The notes beneath the pieces were generated by a model. The model saw only the letters and a list, made by a program, of their open reading frames with translations, was not told where the DNA came from and did not search any database. Source: JAZQQB01 sp045628865 (GTDB lineage Bacteria; Bacillota; Clostridia; Lachnospirales; Lachnospiraceae). From it: a DNA stretch of 52,623 nucleotides. The stretch is taken from positions 1-52,623 of the forward strand of contig JAZQQB010000004.1 in assembly GCA_045628865.1 (NCBI GenBank), read 5' to 3'. Shown one piece after another: positions 35,948 through 45,469 of this stretch (position 1 is its first letter; each line of letters opens with the position of its first letter). Both the position numbers and the translations under genes were made by a program.

Positions 35948-38458
35948 ATGAAACTAAACGCAAAAGAATACTTTCAGGACTGTGGTGTGGATATTATGGC
36001 CTTTAGCGATTTCTATCCAGAGGGACATCAGTCAGGTGTGACAATGATCATGCATGATAAGCGTCTGATTGCCAATGGTGATATCCGCTTTGAACAGACA
36101 CCGGGACAGTGGCAGCCTGTGCCTAAGCAGATCAAAAGAGAAGTGGATATAGAGAAAAATGAGATCAGGACAATCCTTTGTTATCCAGATGAAAAAAGAC
36201 ATCTGCATGGATTTAATCCAATGATCTATCCGGATTTTGCTTTTTCTTATGATGTGATAGTGACTGGAACGGAATCAGGTGTGTCAGTTCGAGTTGATCT
36301 TTCTGATGAGGTGCCAGACGAATTTGCAGGAAAACTGTGCTTTAACCTGGAACTTTTTCCTGGCGAGATGTTTGGAAAACCATGGATCATGGATGATCAG
36401 ACTGGTATTTTTCCGGTTCAGCCTAATGCTCCAACAAAAATGCTGCCAGCTAATTTCGAACATTCTGGTAAGCTGAAAAAGATAGATGGCGCCAATGCCA
36501 ACTTGGATAAGCTTCTTTCTGATAAAGAGATTTTTAATCCGATCATTGCAGATAATCTGATTGCAAAGCCATATGCAGTAGGACATAAGCTTACTGTATG
36601 TGCCAATGATCCGCTGCTAAGATTCAGTATTGCTTCTGACGAGAATGAGTTGCAGTTGATTGATGGTAGAATGAACCATAACAATGGATGGTTTGTAGTT
36701 TCTATGGAAATCCCACAAAAGAAAACCCAAGGAGCCATTGAATTTACCATTACACCGAATGTGGAGAAAGACTGGGTAAGAACAACAGTCATTCAGGTTT
36801 CTCAAGTGGGCTATCATCCAAACCAGCCAAAAAAAGCAGTGCTTGAGTTGGATAAAAATGCAACAAAGTTTGGTGAGGTTTTATTACAGAAACTGACAGA
36901 AACAGGGTACAGTACAGTGATGAGCAAAAAGCCGGAAGTCTTTGGAGAGTTTTTGCGTTATCAATATCTGATCTTTGACTTCTCAGAAGTCATAGAAGCT
37001 GGTCTTTACAGAGTATGCTTTGAGAATGTGGTATCTGCTATTTTCAAAATCGATGAAACGGTTTATGAGCGTGGGGTATGGCAGCCAGTATTAGAATATT
37101 TTTTACCAGTCCAGATGTGTCACATGCGTGTGAATGAAAAGTATCGTGTTTGGCATGGACGCTGTCACTGTGATGATGCCAGAATGGCACCAGTGAATTA
37201 CGAGCAGTTTGATGGTGCAGCACAAGGACCTGAAACAATGACAAATTATAAATCTGGCGAGCATGTATCAGGTCTGACTCATGGTGGCTGGCACGATGCA
37301 GGAGATTTTGATCTTCGAATCGAGTCACAGACTGGTGAAATGTATCATTTGGCAGCAGCCTATGAGGAGTTTGGCGTGTTCTTAGATGAGACAAGTATTG
37401 ATCAAAACACACAAACCGTTGAGATCCATCAGCCGGATGGTAAAAATGATATCTTACAGCAAATAGAGCATGGTGCTTTATCGGTAGTGGGTGGTTATAA
37501 GTCCATGGGCAGACTATATCATGAAGTTATGTGTAGCGAGTTAAGACAATATGTTTTATTGGGAGATCCAGTGAACATGACAAGCGGTCAGATAGATGGA
37601 GCGGATGAGAGATATGTTTTTACGGAGGATAATCCTGAAAGAGAATTGCAGTCAGCTGCAAGATTAGCTTGTTGTTATCGTGCATTAAAGGATTACAATA
37701 AAGAGCTTTCTTCCGATTGCCTGTGGGTGGCTGAGGAGCTTTTTGCAAGAGTAAAGGATAAACATAACAGTGCAGCCTTTATGAGCTTTGATCCAATGGA
37801 AAAAGGAAGTACAAAATTAAATTATTTTAGAATCTATGCAGCATGTGAACTCTTTTTATCAACGAAAAAAAATTGCTATAAGGAAGTGATCCTCTCCAAA
37901 GCAGCAGATATCTTAGAACATGTTTCTGAGGTGGGCTGGATTGTTTGTAAGGTACTTGATCAATTAGAAACACCAGAGTTTTATGAAAAAATGAAGGAAG
38001 CGTTAAAGGAATATCATAAGGAAGTAGTATCCATGAAAAAGGAAACACCTTATGGAATCCCATATCGCCCGGCTATCTGGGGGGCAGGCTGGGGCATTCA
38101 GGAGATGGGTGCTAAGTATTATTTCCTCAATAAAACATTCCCGGATATTTTTGAGAAAGAGATGCTGTTTGATTCCTTAAACTTTATTCTTGGTATGCAT
38201 CCGGGAAGCAATACAGAATCCTTCGTGTCAGGAGTAGGAACCAATTCTATTACGATAGGATATGGATTGAATCGAGCAGACTGGTCATACATACCAGGCG
38301 GGGTTTCCTCAGGAACTGCATTGATCAGACCGGATTTCCCGGAACTGTTGGATTTCCCATTTTTGTGGCAGCAAAAGGAATATATGATCAGTGCATCCTC
38401 TGACTTTTTATTCTTAGTCATGGCAGTTCGAAATGCATTAGGACTGATCAATAAGTAA
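35948..38458 (+). CDS. GH9 glycoside hydrolase without signal peptide
   Basis: 836 residues. I use the ATG at 35948, 8 bases after CGGAGG. The N-terminal about 290 residues are beta-rich with no recognised family; an Ig-like CelD_N domain follows (about 290-375, VSQVGYHPNQPKKAVLE), then the GH9 (alpha/alpha)6 domain. The catalytic Asp pair is in GGWHDAGD (Asp450, Asp453) and the likely acid Glu811 is in QKEYMIS. There is no signal peptide or anchor, so it should act in the cytoplasm on imported cello-oligosaccharides or other beta-glucosides, rather than as a secreted cellulase. Confidence 0.85.
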   Translation: MKLNAKEYFQDCGVDIMAFSDFYPEGHQSGVTMIMHDKRLIANGDIRFEQTPGQWQPVPKQIKREVDIEKNEIRTILCYPDEKRHLHGFNPMIYPDFAFSYDVIVTGTESGVSVRVDLSDEVPDEFAGKLCFNLELFPGEMFGKPWIMDDQTGIFPVQPNAPTKMLPANFEHSGKLKKIDGANANLDKLLSDKEIFNPIIADNLIAKPYAVGHKLTVCANDPLLRFSIASDENELQLIDGRMNHNNGWFVVSMEIPQKKTQGAIEFTITPNVEKDWVRTTVIQVSQVGYHPNQPKKAVLELDKNATKFGEVLLQKLTETGYSTVMSKKPEVFGEFLRYQYLIFDFSEVIEAGLYRVCFENVVSAIFKIDETVYERGVWQPVLEYFLPVQMCHMRVNEKYRVWHGRCHCDDARMAPVNYEQFDGAAQGPETMTNYKSGEHVSGLTHGGWHDAGDFDLRIESQTGEMYHLAAAYEEFGVFLDETSIDQNTQTVEIHQPDGKNDILQQIEHGALSVVGGYKSMGRLYHEVMCSELRQYVLLGDPVNMTSGQIDGADERYVFTEDNPERELQSAARLACCYRALKDYNKELSSDCLWVAEELFARVKDKHNSAAFMSFDPMEKGSTKLNYFRIYAACELFLSTKKNCYKEVILSKAADILEHVSEVGWIVCKVLDQLETPEFYEKMKEALKEYHKEVVSMKKETPYGIPYRPAIWGAGWGIQEMGAKYYFLNKTFPDIFEKEMLFDSLNFILGMHPGSNTESFVSGVGTNSITIGYGLNRADWSYIPGGVSSGTALIRPDFPELLDFPFLWQQKEYMISASSDFLFLVMAVRNALGLINK

Positions 38459-38471
38459 CGGAGATGATTAT

Positions 38472-39608
38472 ATGATTTGGTTGATAATTTTATTGGTATC
38501 TGTGGCAGCCTGCGTGCTGGGGTTGATTTATCTTACATCCCGAATTACTGGATTATTTTTGATAAATAGAAATATGAAGCCGAGAAAAGCCAAGTGGTTA
38601 TCCTTTGGGGTTCTGATGCTGTTATTGATAGCTTTGGGTGTCCTTTGGGGTATTTGGAATTCTATGATCTGTTTTTTACATTTGTTGCTGTTTTGGCTTC
38701 TTTGTGATGGTGTAGCTGTAATCCTTGGATTATTAAGAAGGAAAAAGACATCAAAAGATGAAGAGGAAAGAAAAACGTTTGTGGCAAGTAAAAGGCCATA
38801 TTATGTTGGTGTGACAGCCATTGTGATCACAGTGGTTTATCTGGGGGCAGGTTTTTATTATGCCCATCATGTTGCAAGAACAGCATATGAGTTTTCTACC
38901 ACAAAAGAGGTGGAGACCATAAAAATTGTTGGATTTTCAGATTCTCATGTAGGGACAACCTTTCACTGGCAGGGCTTTGAAAAATATGTGGATGAAATGA
39001 ATGCAGAAAAACCGGATATGGTAGTGATTGTTGGAGATTTTGTGGATGATGATACCTCAAAGGAAGATATGGAAAAATGCTGTGAAGCATTGTCTGGATT
39101 AGAGACAACCTATGGTGTTTACTTTGTTTTTGGAAATCATGATCGTGGATATTATGGTGAAGAACACAGAGGTTATGGAGAAAAGGAGCTGGTGGAGAAC
39201 CTTGAAAAAAATGGTGTGATTGTTTTATGTGATGAGATTCTTCCTATTACAGAGCATTTCTATCTATGTGGAAGAGATGATTCTCAGAGACAGGAAAGAA
39301 CATCCATTGAGAATATGATGAAACAAGTTACAGGGGATGATTATGTATTGGTATTGGATCACGAACCAAATGATTATATTCTGGAAGCAGAGGCAGGTTG
39401 TGATCTTGTATTATCCGGACATACCCATGGGGGCCAGATGATTCCTATTATTAAGGTAGGAGAATGGCTTGGTATCAATGATGCTACCTATGGATATGAA
39501 AGAAGAGAGGCAACAGATTTTGTGGTATCCTCTGGTATTTCTGACTGGGCTATTAAATTCAAAACAGGCTGTATTTCAGAATATTTTGTAATCGAAATAT
39601 CTAAATAG
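38472..39608 (+). CDS. Membrane metallophosphoesterase
   Basis: 378 residues with four predicted N-terminal helices (about 1-25, 35-60, 60-85, 110-130), then a calcineurin-like domain outside: FSDSHVG, VGDFVDD, FGNHDRG and SGHTHGG supply the metal ligands. It resembles the YkuE/YaeI type, some of which cut lipid-linked phosphoesters. It starts 13 bp after the GH9 gene, so the two are co-transcribed. The link between them is unclear. Confidence 0.83.
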   Translation: MIWLIILLVSVAACVLGLIYLTSRITGLFLINRNMKPRKAKWLSFGVLMLLLIALGVLWGIWNSMICFLHLLLFWLLCDGVAVILGLLRRKKTSKDEEERKTFVASKRPYYVGVTAIVITVVYLGAGFYYAHHVARTAYEFSTTKEVETIKIVGFSDSHVGTTFHWQGFEKYVDEMNAEKPDMVVIVGDFVDDDTSKEDMEKCCEALSGLETTYGVYFVFGNHDRGYYGEEHRGYGEKELVENLEKNGVIVLCDEILPITEHFYLCGRDDSQRQERTSIENMMKQVTGDDYVLVLDHEPNDYILEAEAGCDLVLSGHTHGGQMIPIIKVGEWLGINDATYGYERREATDFVVSSGISDWAIKFKTGCISEYFVIEISK

Positions 39609-39643
39609 GAATACAGAAGTATGTAAATGTTTGGAATAGTAAG

Positions 39644-39694
39644 AAAGGGACAGATTGTAGTGAAGTAAGCCTTCACTATAAGCTGTCCTTTTTT
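39644..39694 (+). terminator. Terminator after metallophosphoesterase gene
   Basis: A long imperfect stem of about 21 bp (AAGGGACAG arm with CTGTCCTT arm) around loop TAAGC, followed by TTTT. Confidence 0.75.
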
Positions 39695-39748
39695 GTCAAA
39701 ACAATTGCAATAGGCAAAAAACATGAGCAACTGTCTTGGAAAAAAACC

Positions 39749-40780
39749 TTATCGATTTAATTCTGCCAGATCATACAAAAGTTTTTCTGTATCTTTCCAT
39801 CCAAGACATGGATCGGTAATGGATTTACCATAAATGTGCTCAGAAATCTTCTGATTGCCTTCTTCAATGTAGCTTTCAATCATAACACCCTTTACCAGAT
39901 TTTTGATGTCTGCGCATACATTTCGGTTGTGCATAACCTCTTTCACGATTCGAACCTGCTCCTTATATTGTTTATTGGAGTTGGAGTGATTGGCATCAAT
40001 GATACATGCTGGATTTTTTAAGTCCATTTTGTCATATTTTTCTAAAAGTAACTGGATATCTTCATAATGATAGTTCGGGATATTGTTGTTGTGCTTGTTG
40101 GTGGAACCTCGAAGGATACAGTGTGCAAGCTCATTGCCGGAAGTCTTCACCTCAAAGTTACGATAGATAAAGGAATGTGGATGCTGGGCAGCGTAAACTG
40201 CATTGAGCATGACATTTAAATCTCCAGAGGTTGGATTTTTCATACCAGAAGGTACATCGAATCCGCTAACAGTTAATCGATGCTGCTGATCCTCTACAGA
40301 ACGAGCACCAACGGCAATGTAGGATAAGATATCTGACAGATAGCCCCAGTTTTCTGGATAAAGCATCTCATCGGCTGATGTTAATTCCCTTTCTTCAATG
40401 GCACGGATATGCATTTTTCTCATGGCAAGTAATCCTGCCAAAAAGTCAGAGTCTTTTTCCGGATCAGGCTGATGCACGATTCCTTTGTACCCTTCACCGG
40501 TTGTTCTTGGTTTATTGGTGTATATTCTTGGAACTAGCATTAATCGATCTGAGACTTTTTCGTTGACTTTTGCAAGACGTGAGATATAATCACATACTGC
40601 ATCTTCATTGTCTGCAGAACATGGTCCAACAACAACTAAGAATTTATTACTATTTCCTGTCAGGATATCACTGATTTCCTGATCTCTTTTTGCTTTGATG
40701 GCAGTTAATCTGTCAGACATTGGTAATTCTTCCTTGATCTCGTCTGGTGTAGGAAGTTTTTTTACAAATTCAAAACTCAT
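39749..40780 (-). CDS. 3-deoxy-7-phosphoheptulonate synthase (DAHP synthase)
   Basis: 343 residues of the class I AroF/G/H type. It condenses phosphoenolpyruvate and erythrose 4-phosphate, the first step of aromatic amino acid synthesis. VVVGPCSADN, PRIYTNKPRTTGEGYKG, RSVEDQQHR, LRGSTNKHNN and DANHSNSNKQ are characteristic active-site segments, and the length matches the family. Which aromatic amino acid feeds back on it cannot be told. It is single-gene and divergent from a DegV gene. Confidence 0.93.
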   Translation of the reverse strand: MSFEFVKKLPTPDEIKEELPMSDRLTAIKAKRDQEISDILTGNSNKFLVVVGPCSADNEDAVCDYISRLAKVNEKVSDRLMLVPRIYTNKPRTTGEGYKGIVHQPDPEKDSDFLAGLLAMRKMHIRAIEERELTSADEMLYPENWGYLSDILSYIAVGARSVEDQQHRLTVSGFDVPSGMKNPTSGDLNVMLNAVYAAQHPHSFIYRNFEVKTSGNELAHCILRGSTNKHNNNIPNYHYEDIQLLLEKYDKMDLKNPACIIDANHSNSNKQYKEQVRIVKEVMHNRNVCADIKNLVKGVMIESYIEEGNQKISEHIYGKSITDPCLGWKDTEKLLYDLAELNR

Positions 40781-40829
40781 TTTTCACACACTCCCCTAAA
40801 AATTTAATCGTAATGAAATAGCTGGTTTC

Positions 40830-40865
40830 TTGCTAATATAATAGTAACTATGATACAATAGCAAG
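40830..40865. promoter_or_regulatory. Face-to-face divergent promoters
   Basis: Plus strand: TTGCTA (40830-40835), 18-bp spacer, TACAAT (40854-40859). Minus strand: TTGCTA (complement of 40859-40864), 18-bp spacer, TATATT (complement of 40835-40840). The two overlap almost completely and the -35 boxes form an inverted repeat (CTTGCTA/TAGCAAG). Confidence 0.5.
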
Positions 40866-40930
40866 AAAATTCATATCATGAACAAAATTATACCTAATAA
40901 TTGTCGAAAAGAAAAGGAGTTCTTATCAGT

Positions 40931-41803
40931 ATGACAGACTATTTAATTATCTCAGATGTATCTGCAGATATCCCAATGGAGCTTGTAACGGAGTACGATA
41001 TTCATTTTGTTCCAATGACATATACTACGGGAGAAGAGGAGCATGTATGCAACACTTTGGAAACAGAGGAGAATATGCATCTGTTTTATGAGGCTCAGAG
41101 AAATGGCGTGCCTACACAGACTTCTCAGATTACGCCTAATGCATATGTGGAATATTTTTCAACATTTTTAAAAGAAGGAAAGGACATCATTTATTTAAGT
41201 CTTTCCAGTGGACTGAGCAATACCTATAATAGTGCGCTTTTGGCACAAAGAGAACTTTCGGAGGAATATGAAGATGCACATTTATATGTGGTGGATTCTT
41301 TGGGGGCTACTGGTGGAATGGGGCTTTTGCTTGAACTTGCGGCAAAGAACCGTCTCAATGGTATGAGTGTGAAGGACAATGCAGACTGGATGAGTGCGAA
41401 TGCCATTAAGTTGGCACATTGGTTTATGGTAGAGGATCTGATGTATTTAAAACGAGGTGGACGTATCAGCGCTGCTTCTGCTATCGTTGGTACGACACTA
41501 AATATCAAGCCAGTGCTAGAAATTGATGAAAATGGAAAGCTGATTACCATTGCAAAGAAGCGTGGAAGTAAGCTTGCATTAAAATACCTAGTGGATCAGT
41601 ATTTTGACACAAGAGATGAATCTTTTGAAAAAATCGTGTATATCACCCATGGAGATGCAAAAGATGCTGCAGAATCTGTGAAACAGATGATTCTAGAACG
41701 TGATCCAGAGGTTATTGTCAGAACCAGAGTATTATGTCCAATCATAGGATCTCATACAGGTCCTGGTATGGTTGCGGTTCTTCATATGGGTGCAAGACAA
41801 TAA
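40931..41803 (+). CDS. DegV family fatty-acid-binding protein
   Basis: 290 residues: YLIISDVSADIP, TSQITPNAYVEYF, YLSLSSGLSNTYN and LKRGGRIS are the DegV (PF02645) pattern. Such proteins bind a fatty acid and, as FakB, present it to the FakA kinase for phospholipid synthesis. No fakA is present in the window. I use the ATG at 40931; GGAG (40917-40920) lies 10 bases before it, and an in-frame TTG at 40901 precedes that site. Confidence 0.87.
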   Translation: MTDYLIISDVSADIPMELVTEYDIHFVPMTYTTGEEEHVCNTLETEENMHLFYEAQRNGVPTQTSQITPNAYVEYFSTFLKEGKDIIYLSLSSGLSNTYNSALLAQRELSEEYEDAHLYVVDSLGATGGMGLLLELAAKNRLNGMSVKDNADWMSANAIKLAHWFMVEDLMYLKRGGRISAASAIVGTTLNIKPVLEIDENGKLITIAKKRGSKLALKYLVDQYFDTRDESFEKIVYITHGDAKDAAESVKQMILERDPEVIVRTRVLCPIIGSHTGPGMVAVLHMGARQ

Positions 41804-41868
41804 CGATTATTTATTATAAAAAAATAAAAGATATAAAGCAAAAATAACAAGAACGAACTCTCAGTGCG

Positions 41869-41897
41869 TTGTTTTTTGTGATGATACAGTATAGAAT
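41869..41897 (+). promoter_or_regulatory. Possible promoter of surface protein gene
   Basis: TTGTTT (41869-41874), 17-bp spacer, TAGAAT (41892-41897), about 48 bp before the start codon. Confidence 0.4.
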
Positions 41898-41944
41898 AAA
41901 ACCTAAGAAAAATAGGAATAAAATACTAATTGGGGAAGGGTTTT

Positions 41945-44900
41945 ATGATGGTATTTGGGAGAAAACAAAAAACAAAAATTGCATTGGGAGTTTTATTATG
42001 TGTATTGGGAGTATCTGTAGGAAGTTTATTACCTACGGGTCTTGTCAGGGCAGAGGAAGGGACAATCACACGAACAAGCGAAATTGAGATAGTTTCAGAT
42101 CAGGAAATTACTGCTGAAAATGTGGAAGAACTTGTGATGGATGCATATAGTGCAGAAGGGTCTTTGGATGAAGAATGGGTATCAGATCAGGAGTTAGATA
42201 CATATAGTGATGACCTGGCAGCAGGTTTTTATATGGAAGAGGAAAACGTTACAGGATATGCAGTGGAAGAGCCTACAGGCTCTTTTGGTGGAACATATGA
42301 ATTTCCAGCAAATGGAAGCGATGGATTTGTATCTGATTTTAAGGAGTTTATTCAGGATGCTGACCATGAGCAGAAAGGTTCTTTTGTATTATCGGATCTT
42401 TCCAAAAATCAGTTTGTTCTATACGTATCTATGAACATTGATGCGGAAAGTTATCGTTCACTGGAAAACGAATCACGTTCTTATCAGCTGAACTTGGCTA
42501 GCATGGATGACAATGTGTTCACTTGGGAAACTGCAGGTGTTACAAGTGGAGACATCAATATTCGCATTAATAATGGAGAGGTTTTATATAAAATTGGAAC
42601 ATATCAATTACTGAATGGTATTTTGACAATTTCTTTTGAACCTAATCATGATGAGATTTTTAATTCAGTAACAACCTTAAAGGATATTTACGTAGGTATT
42701 GGTGGATCTGTTAGAGATGATCTTTTTGATGGAGAATATGAGTATAGTATTCCGGGGATTTCTTGTCAGTTAACAGTAGATCTTGGCAGAACTCCTGTTG
42801 AAGAAGAAACACAGCCGGCAAATAAACAGTTTCCGGAGGTTTCAAGCAAAGCTGGTTCTTATCTTCAGAACAGTGAAAAAATGCATTGGACAGTGAAGAT
42901 TGCATATGGTGATCTTGCAAGTGAAACTGCTATGTATTTTTACGATGAGGCCATGGGGCAGATGTTTGTTGAGGGCTCTTTTCAGGTAGAAGGAAGTCAA
43001 ACAGTAAGTGGCCTTTCGGCTTCCTATGATGAAGCGGTGGATAAGATGAATTTATCCTATTGTTTATCACAAGCAGTTCAGGAAGGTTACGTTTGTATCG
43101 ATGATGTAGATCAGGATGGATTTATTACGATTTCTTACGATACAGTATGTTCAACAAAGGCGTTACAGGCTAATAAAACAACGTATCAAAATGAAGCTTA
43201 TCTGAATCTGGATTCATCTAAGAAGGTATCAGCAACATGTCAGGTACCGGAGAAAAAATGGATGAAAAAGTACGGAAATTATAGTAATACTACTAATATT
43301 GCAACCTGGACGTTAACTATTGATAAGAAGAATCGCAGTGTGGATTCGGATATTGTGATCACAGATATGTTACCAGAAGGTATTATTCTTGACACTTCTT
43401 CTGTAAAGTGTGATAAATCATCTGTATCGACAAATGTAAATGGAAATGAGATTACCTTTGTGATTCCAAAGGAAGAAGCAAATTTTGATACAGCCATGAT
43501 CACATATAAGACTTTGGTAACAGAACAGTATATTTTAGAACATGGAAACAGTGCATTTGTAAATCAGGCTGAGATTAAGATGACACTAACAGGTGGAATC
43601 GATATCCAGTATGGAGCAAATGGTAAAATTGATGTGCCAGTAATCAGCTTGAACAAATCAGCTTTATCCTATGATGAACAGACACATCGCATTACATGGA
43701 AAGTTGTTTTGAATGAAAGACAATACGATTATGGTGATCAGCTGCTTACTTTAAAAGATCTTTATGAACGGGTTGGTGGTATGACTGCTGATAAGACACA
43801 GATTTTTGTGGAAGATTCTTTGAGTATGGTAACATTATCAGCACAGGGAACAGAAAATAAAAATGTAGCCTTTGAAAAAATCAGTACCAAAACAGAACCG
43901 GATTCTTCCGATTTTGTCGCACAGTATTATTTCAATACCGGATCAGATCAAAAATCAGGCTATGATGATGAATTGATTTTTTATATCAAAAATCTTGGAA
44001 ATCAGAAGCTTGTATTTACTTATCAGACCGAAGTGACTAACGATGCTTATACACTTGGAAATAAATCTGGCAATTTTAAGAATCAGATTTTTATAACGGT
44101 GGGAGATGTAACTACTTCTGTAATCGGATCAAAGAATATAGCAAGCAATGTGTTAAACAAGGATGTAGAACGTAACACATCCAATAACGGAAATCCATAT
44201 CATGCTGAAACAGCTACAATTGATTGGAAGATTGAGGTGAACGAAAGCAAACATGATCTTCGTAACATTGTAGTCACAGATGAAGCTGGGGCTGGACATA
44301 GAATTGTGGAAAACAGTGTTGTGATCACTGATGCAAGTGGAAAACAGATAGTATTGCCCGGTGGAAGCATTACTTATTCTGCGGATGGTAAAACCATGAA
44401 CATTCATTTTGGTAATATCCATGAACACTATACAGTACATTATCAGACAAAATTAGTTGGTGATGAGCTGACAAACAGTCAGAAGATTGACATAGAATTG
44501 AAGAATACAGTTTCTATGAAGAGTGATTCTACGCAGAATGATATTCTTGCCACAGATGAGGGAAGCTACAAGATCACATTGAATGATTGTGAGAAAAAAG
44601 CTACCTATACAGAGGGCACTAATGTGATCCATTATGAGGTTTTGATCAATGCAAGTAGAAAAGTATTGAAGAATGCAGTTCTTACTGATGTTATGGGAGA
44701 AGGATTAAGCTTATCAACAAATACAGTTAAGTTAGAAACCAAAGCGGGTTCTTTGGTGAATACTTCTTCTTATTCATATACCTATGATGCTGCCACAAGA
44801 ACCCTGACAATGATGCTTCCAAATGATAGTATGGAGTGCTATGTCTTGAAATATGATGTGACAGTTGAGGCGGGAACAACGACTGCATCTAATACTGTTA

Positions 44901-45469
44901 CAATAAAGAATGGTGAGAAGGAATATCAGAGTACACATACAGTTTCCAATATCTCTGTCGCAGAATCTTATGCTGGCGGTAGTGGAAATGGAAATACACC
45001 AAGTGAAAAACCATCAGATGTGGAAAAGGATGTTACAGGGTCAGAAACTCCGGTTGCACCACAGCAGCCAACTGCACCACAACAGCCATTAACCACTGTG
45101 GTACCACAGTCAACAACTCCTCAGCAGGTGGCAGATATACAGTCTTCTCAAGAACAGCCGGGAATGCTCTATACATTAGAGGATGAATCGGTAGCTAAGG
45201 AAAGTGCTCCTGCTGCAAATAAGAAGTCAGCTGCTGCCAATGCATCAGCAAGTAAAAAGAAGAACAATTCTGACTTGGTTACTATTGAGGATGATAATGT
45301 TCCATTAGCGGCTGGTGTTTCAAAACTTCCAAAAACAGGCGAAAGTGCAATGCTTTATGTCCTTTGGCTGATCGTTTTTGCCATGATTATTGGTGGTTCC
45401 TACATGATTATAGATGGCAAAAAGACTTTGCGAAAAGAAAGAGAAAATGTGAAAGTTAATGAAAAATAA
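41945..45469 (+). CDS. LPXTG-anchored surface protein with adhesin-like repeats
   Basis: About 1174 residues. A signal peptide (about 1-37) and an acidic N-terminal region lead into a chain of beta-sandwich repeats. Several contain a W-x-(V/L)-x-(V/I)-N or TWTLTIDKKN strand followed by TD-x-(L/E), as in the collagen-binding-type domains of Gram-positive adhesins. A Pro/Gln/Ser-rich linker (about 1020-1120) precedes the sorting signal LPKTG (1128-1132), a hydrophobic helix and a charged tail. The next gene is a sortase that overlaps it, so they form a dedicated pair. ATG at 41945 or 41948 could be used after GGGGAAGGG. The ligand is unknown. Confidence 0.85.
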   Translation: MMVFGRKQKTKIALGVLLCVLGVSVGSLLPTGLVRAEEGTITRTSEIEIVSDQEITAENVEELVMDAYSAEGSLDEEWVSDQELDTYSDDLAAGFYMEEENVTGYAVEEPTGSFGGTYEFPANGSDGFVSDFKEFIQDADHEQKGSFVLSDLSKNQFVLYVSMNIDAESYRSLENESRSYQLNLASMDDNVFTWETAGVTSGDINIRINNGEVLYKIGTYQLLNGILTISFEPNHDEIFNSVTTLKDIYVGIGGSVRDDLFDGEYEYSIPGISCQLTVDLGRTPVEEETQPANKQFPEVSSKAGSYLQNSEKMHWTVKIAYGDLASETAMYFYDEAMGQMFVEGSFQVEGSQTVSGLSASYDEAVDKMNLSYCLSQAVQEGYVCIDDVDQDGFITISYDTVCSTKALQANKTTYQNEAYLNLDSSKKVSATCQVPEKKWMKKYGNYSNTTNIATWTLTIDKKNRSVDSDIVITDMLPEGIILDTSSVKCDKSSVSTNVNGNEITFVIPKEEANFDTAMITYKTLVTEQYILEHGNSAFVNQAEIKMTLTGGIDIQYGANGKIDVPVISLNKSALSYDEQTHRITWKVVLNERQYDYGDQLLTLKDLYERVGGMTADKTQIFVEDSLSMVTLSAQGTENKNVAFEKISTKTEPDSSDFVAQYYFNTGSDQKSGYDDELIFYIKNLGNQKLVFTYQTEVTNDAYTLGNKSGNFKNQIFITVGDVTTSVIGSKNIASNVLNKDVERNTSNNGNPYHAETATIDWKIEVNESKHDLRNIVVTDEAGAGHRIVENSVVITDASGKQIVLPGGSITYSADGKTMNIHFGNIHEHYTVHYQTKLVGDELTNSQKIDIELKNTVSMKSDSTQNDILATDEGSYKITLNDCEKKATYTEGTNVIHYEVLINASRKVLKNAVLTDVMGEGLSLSTNTVKLETKAGSLVNTSSYSYTYDAATRTLTMMLPNDSMECYVLKYDVTVEAGTTTASNTVTIKNGEKEYQSTHTVSNISVAESYAGGSGNGNTPSEKPSDVEKDVTGSETPVAPQQPTAPQQPLTTVVPQSTTPQQVADIQSSQEQPGMLYTLEDESVAKESAPAANKKSAAANASASKKKNNSDLVTIEDDNVPLAAGVSKLPKTGESAMLYVLWLIVFAMIIGGSYMIIDGKKTLRKERENVKVNEK

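Noticed and set aside
41804..41868. Terminator after the DegV gene
   Set aside because: The only candidate stem near GAACG/CGTT is too short and mismatched to call.
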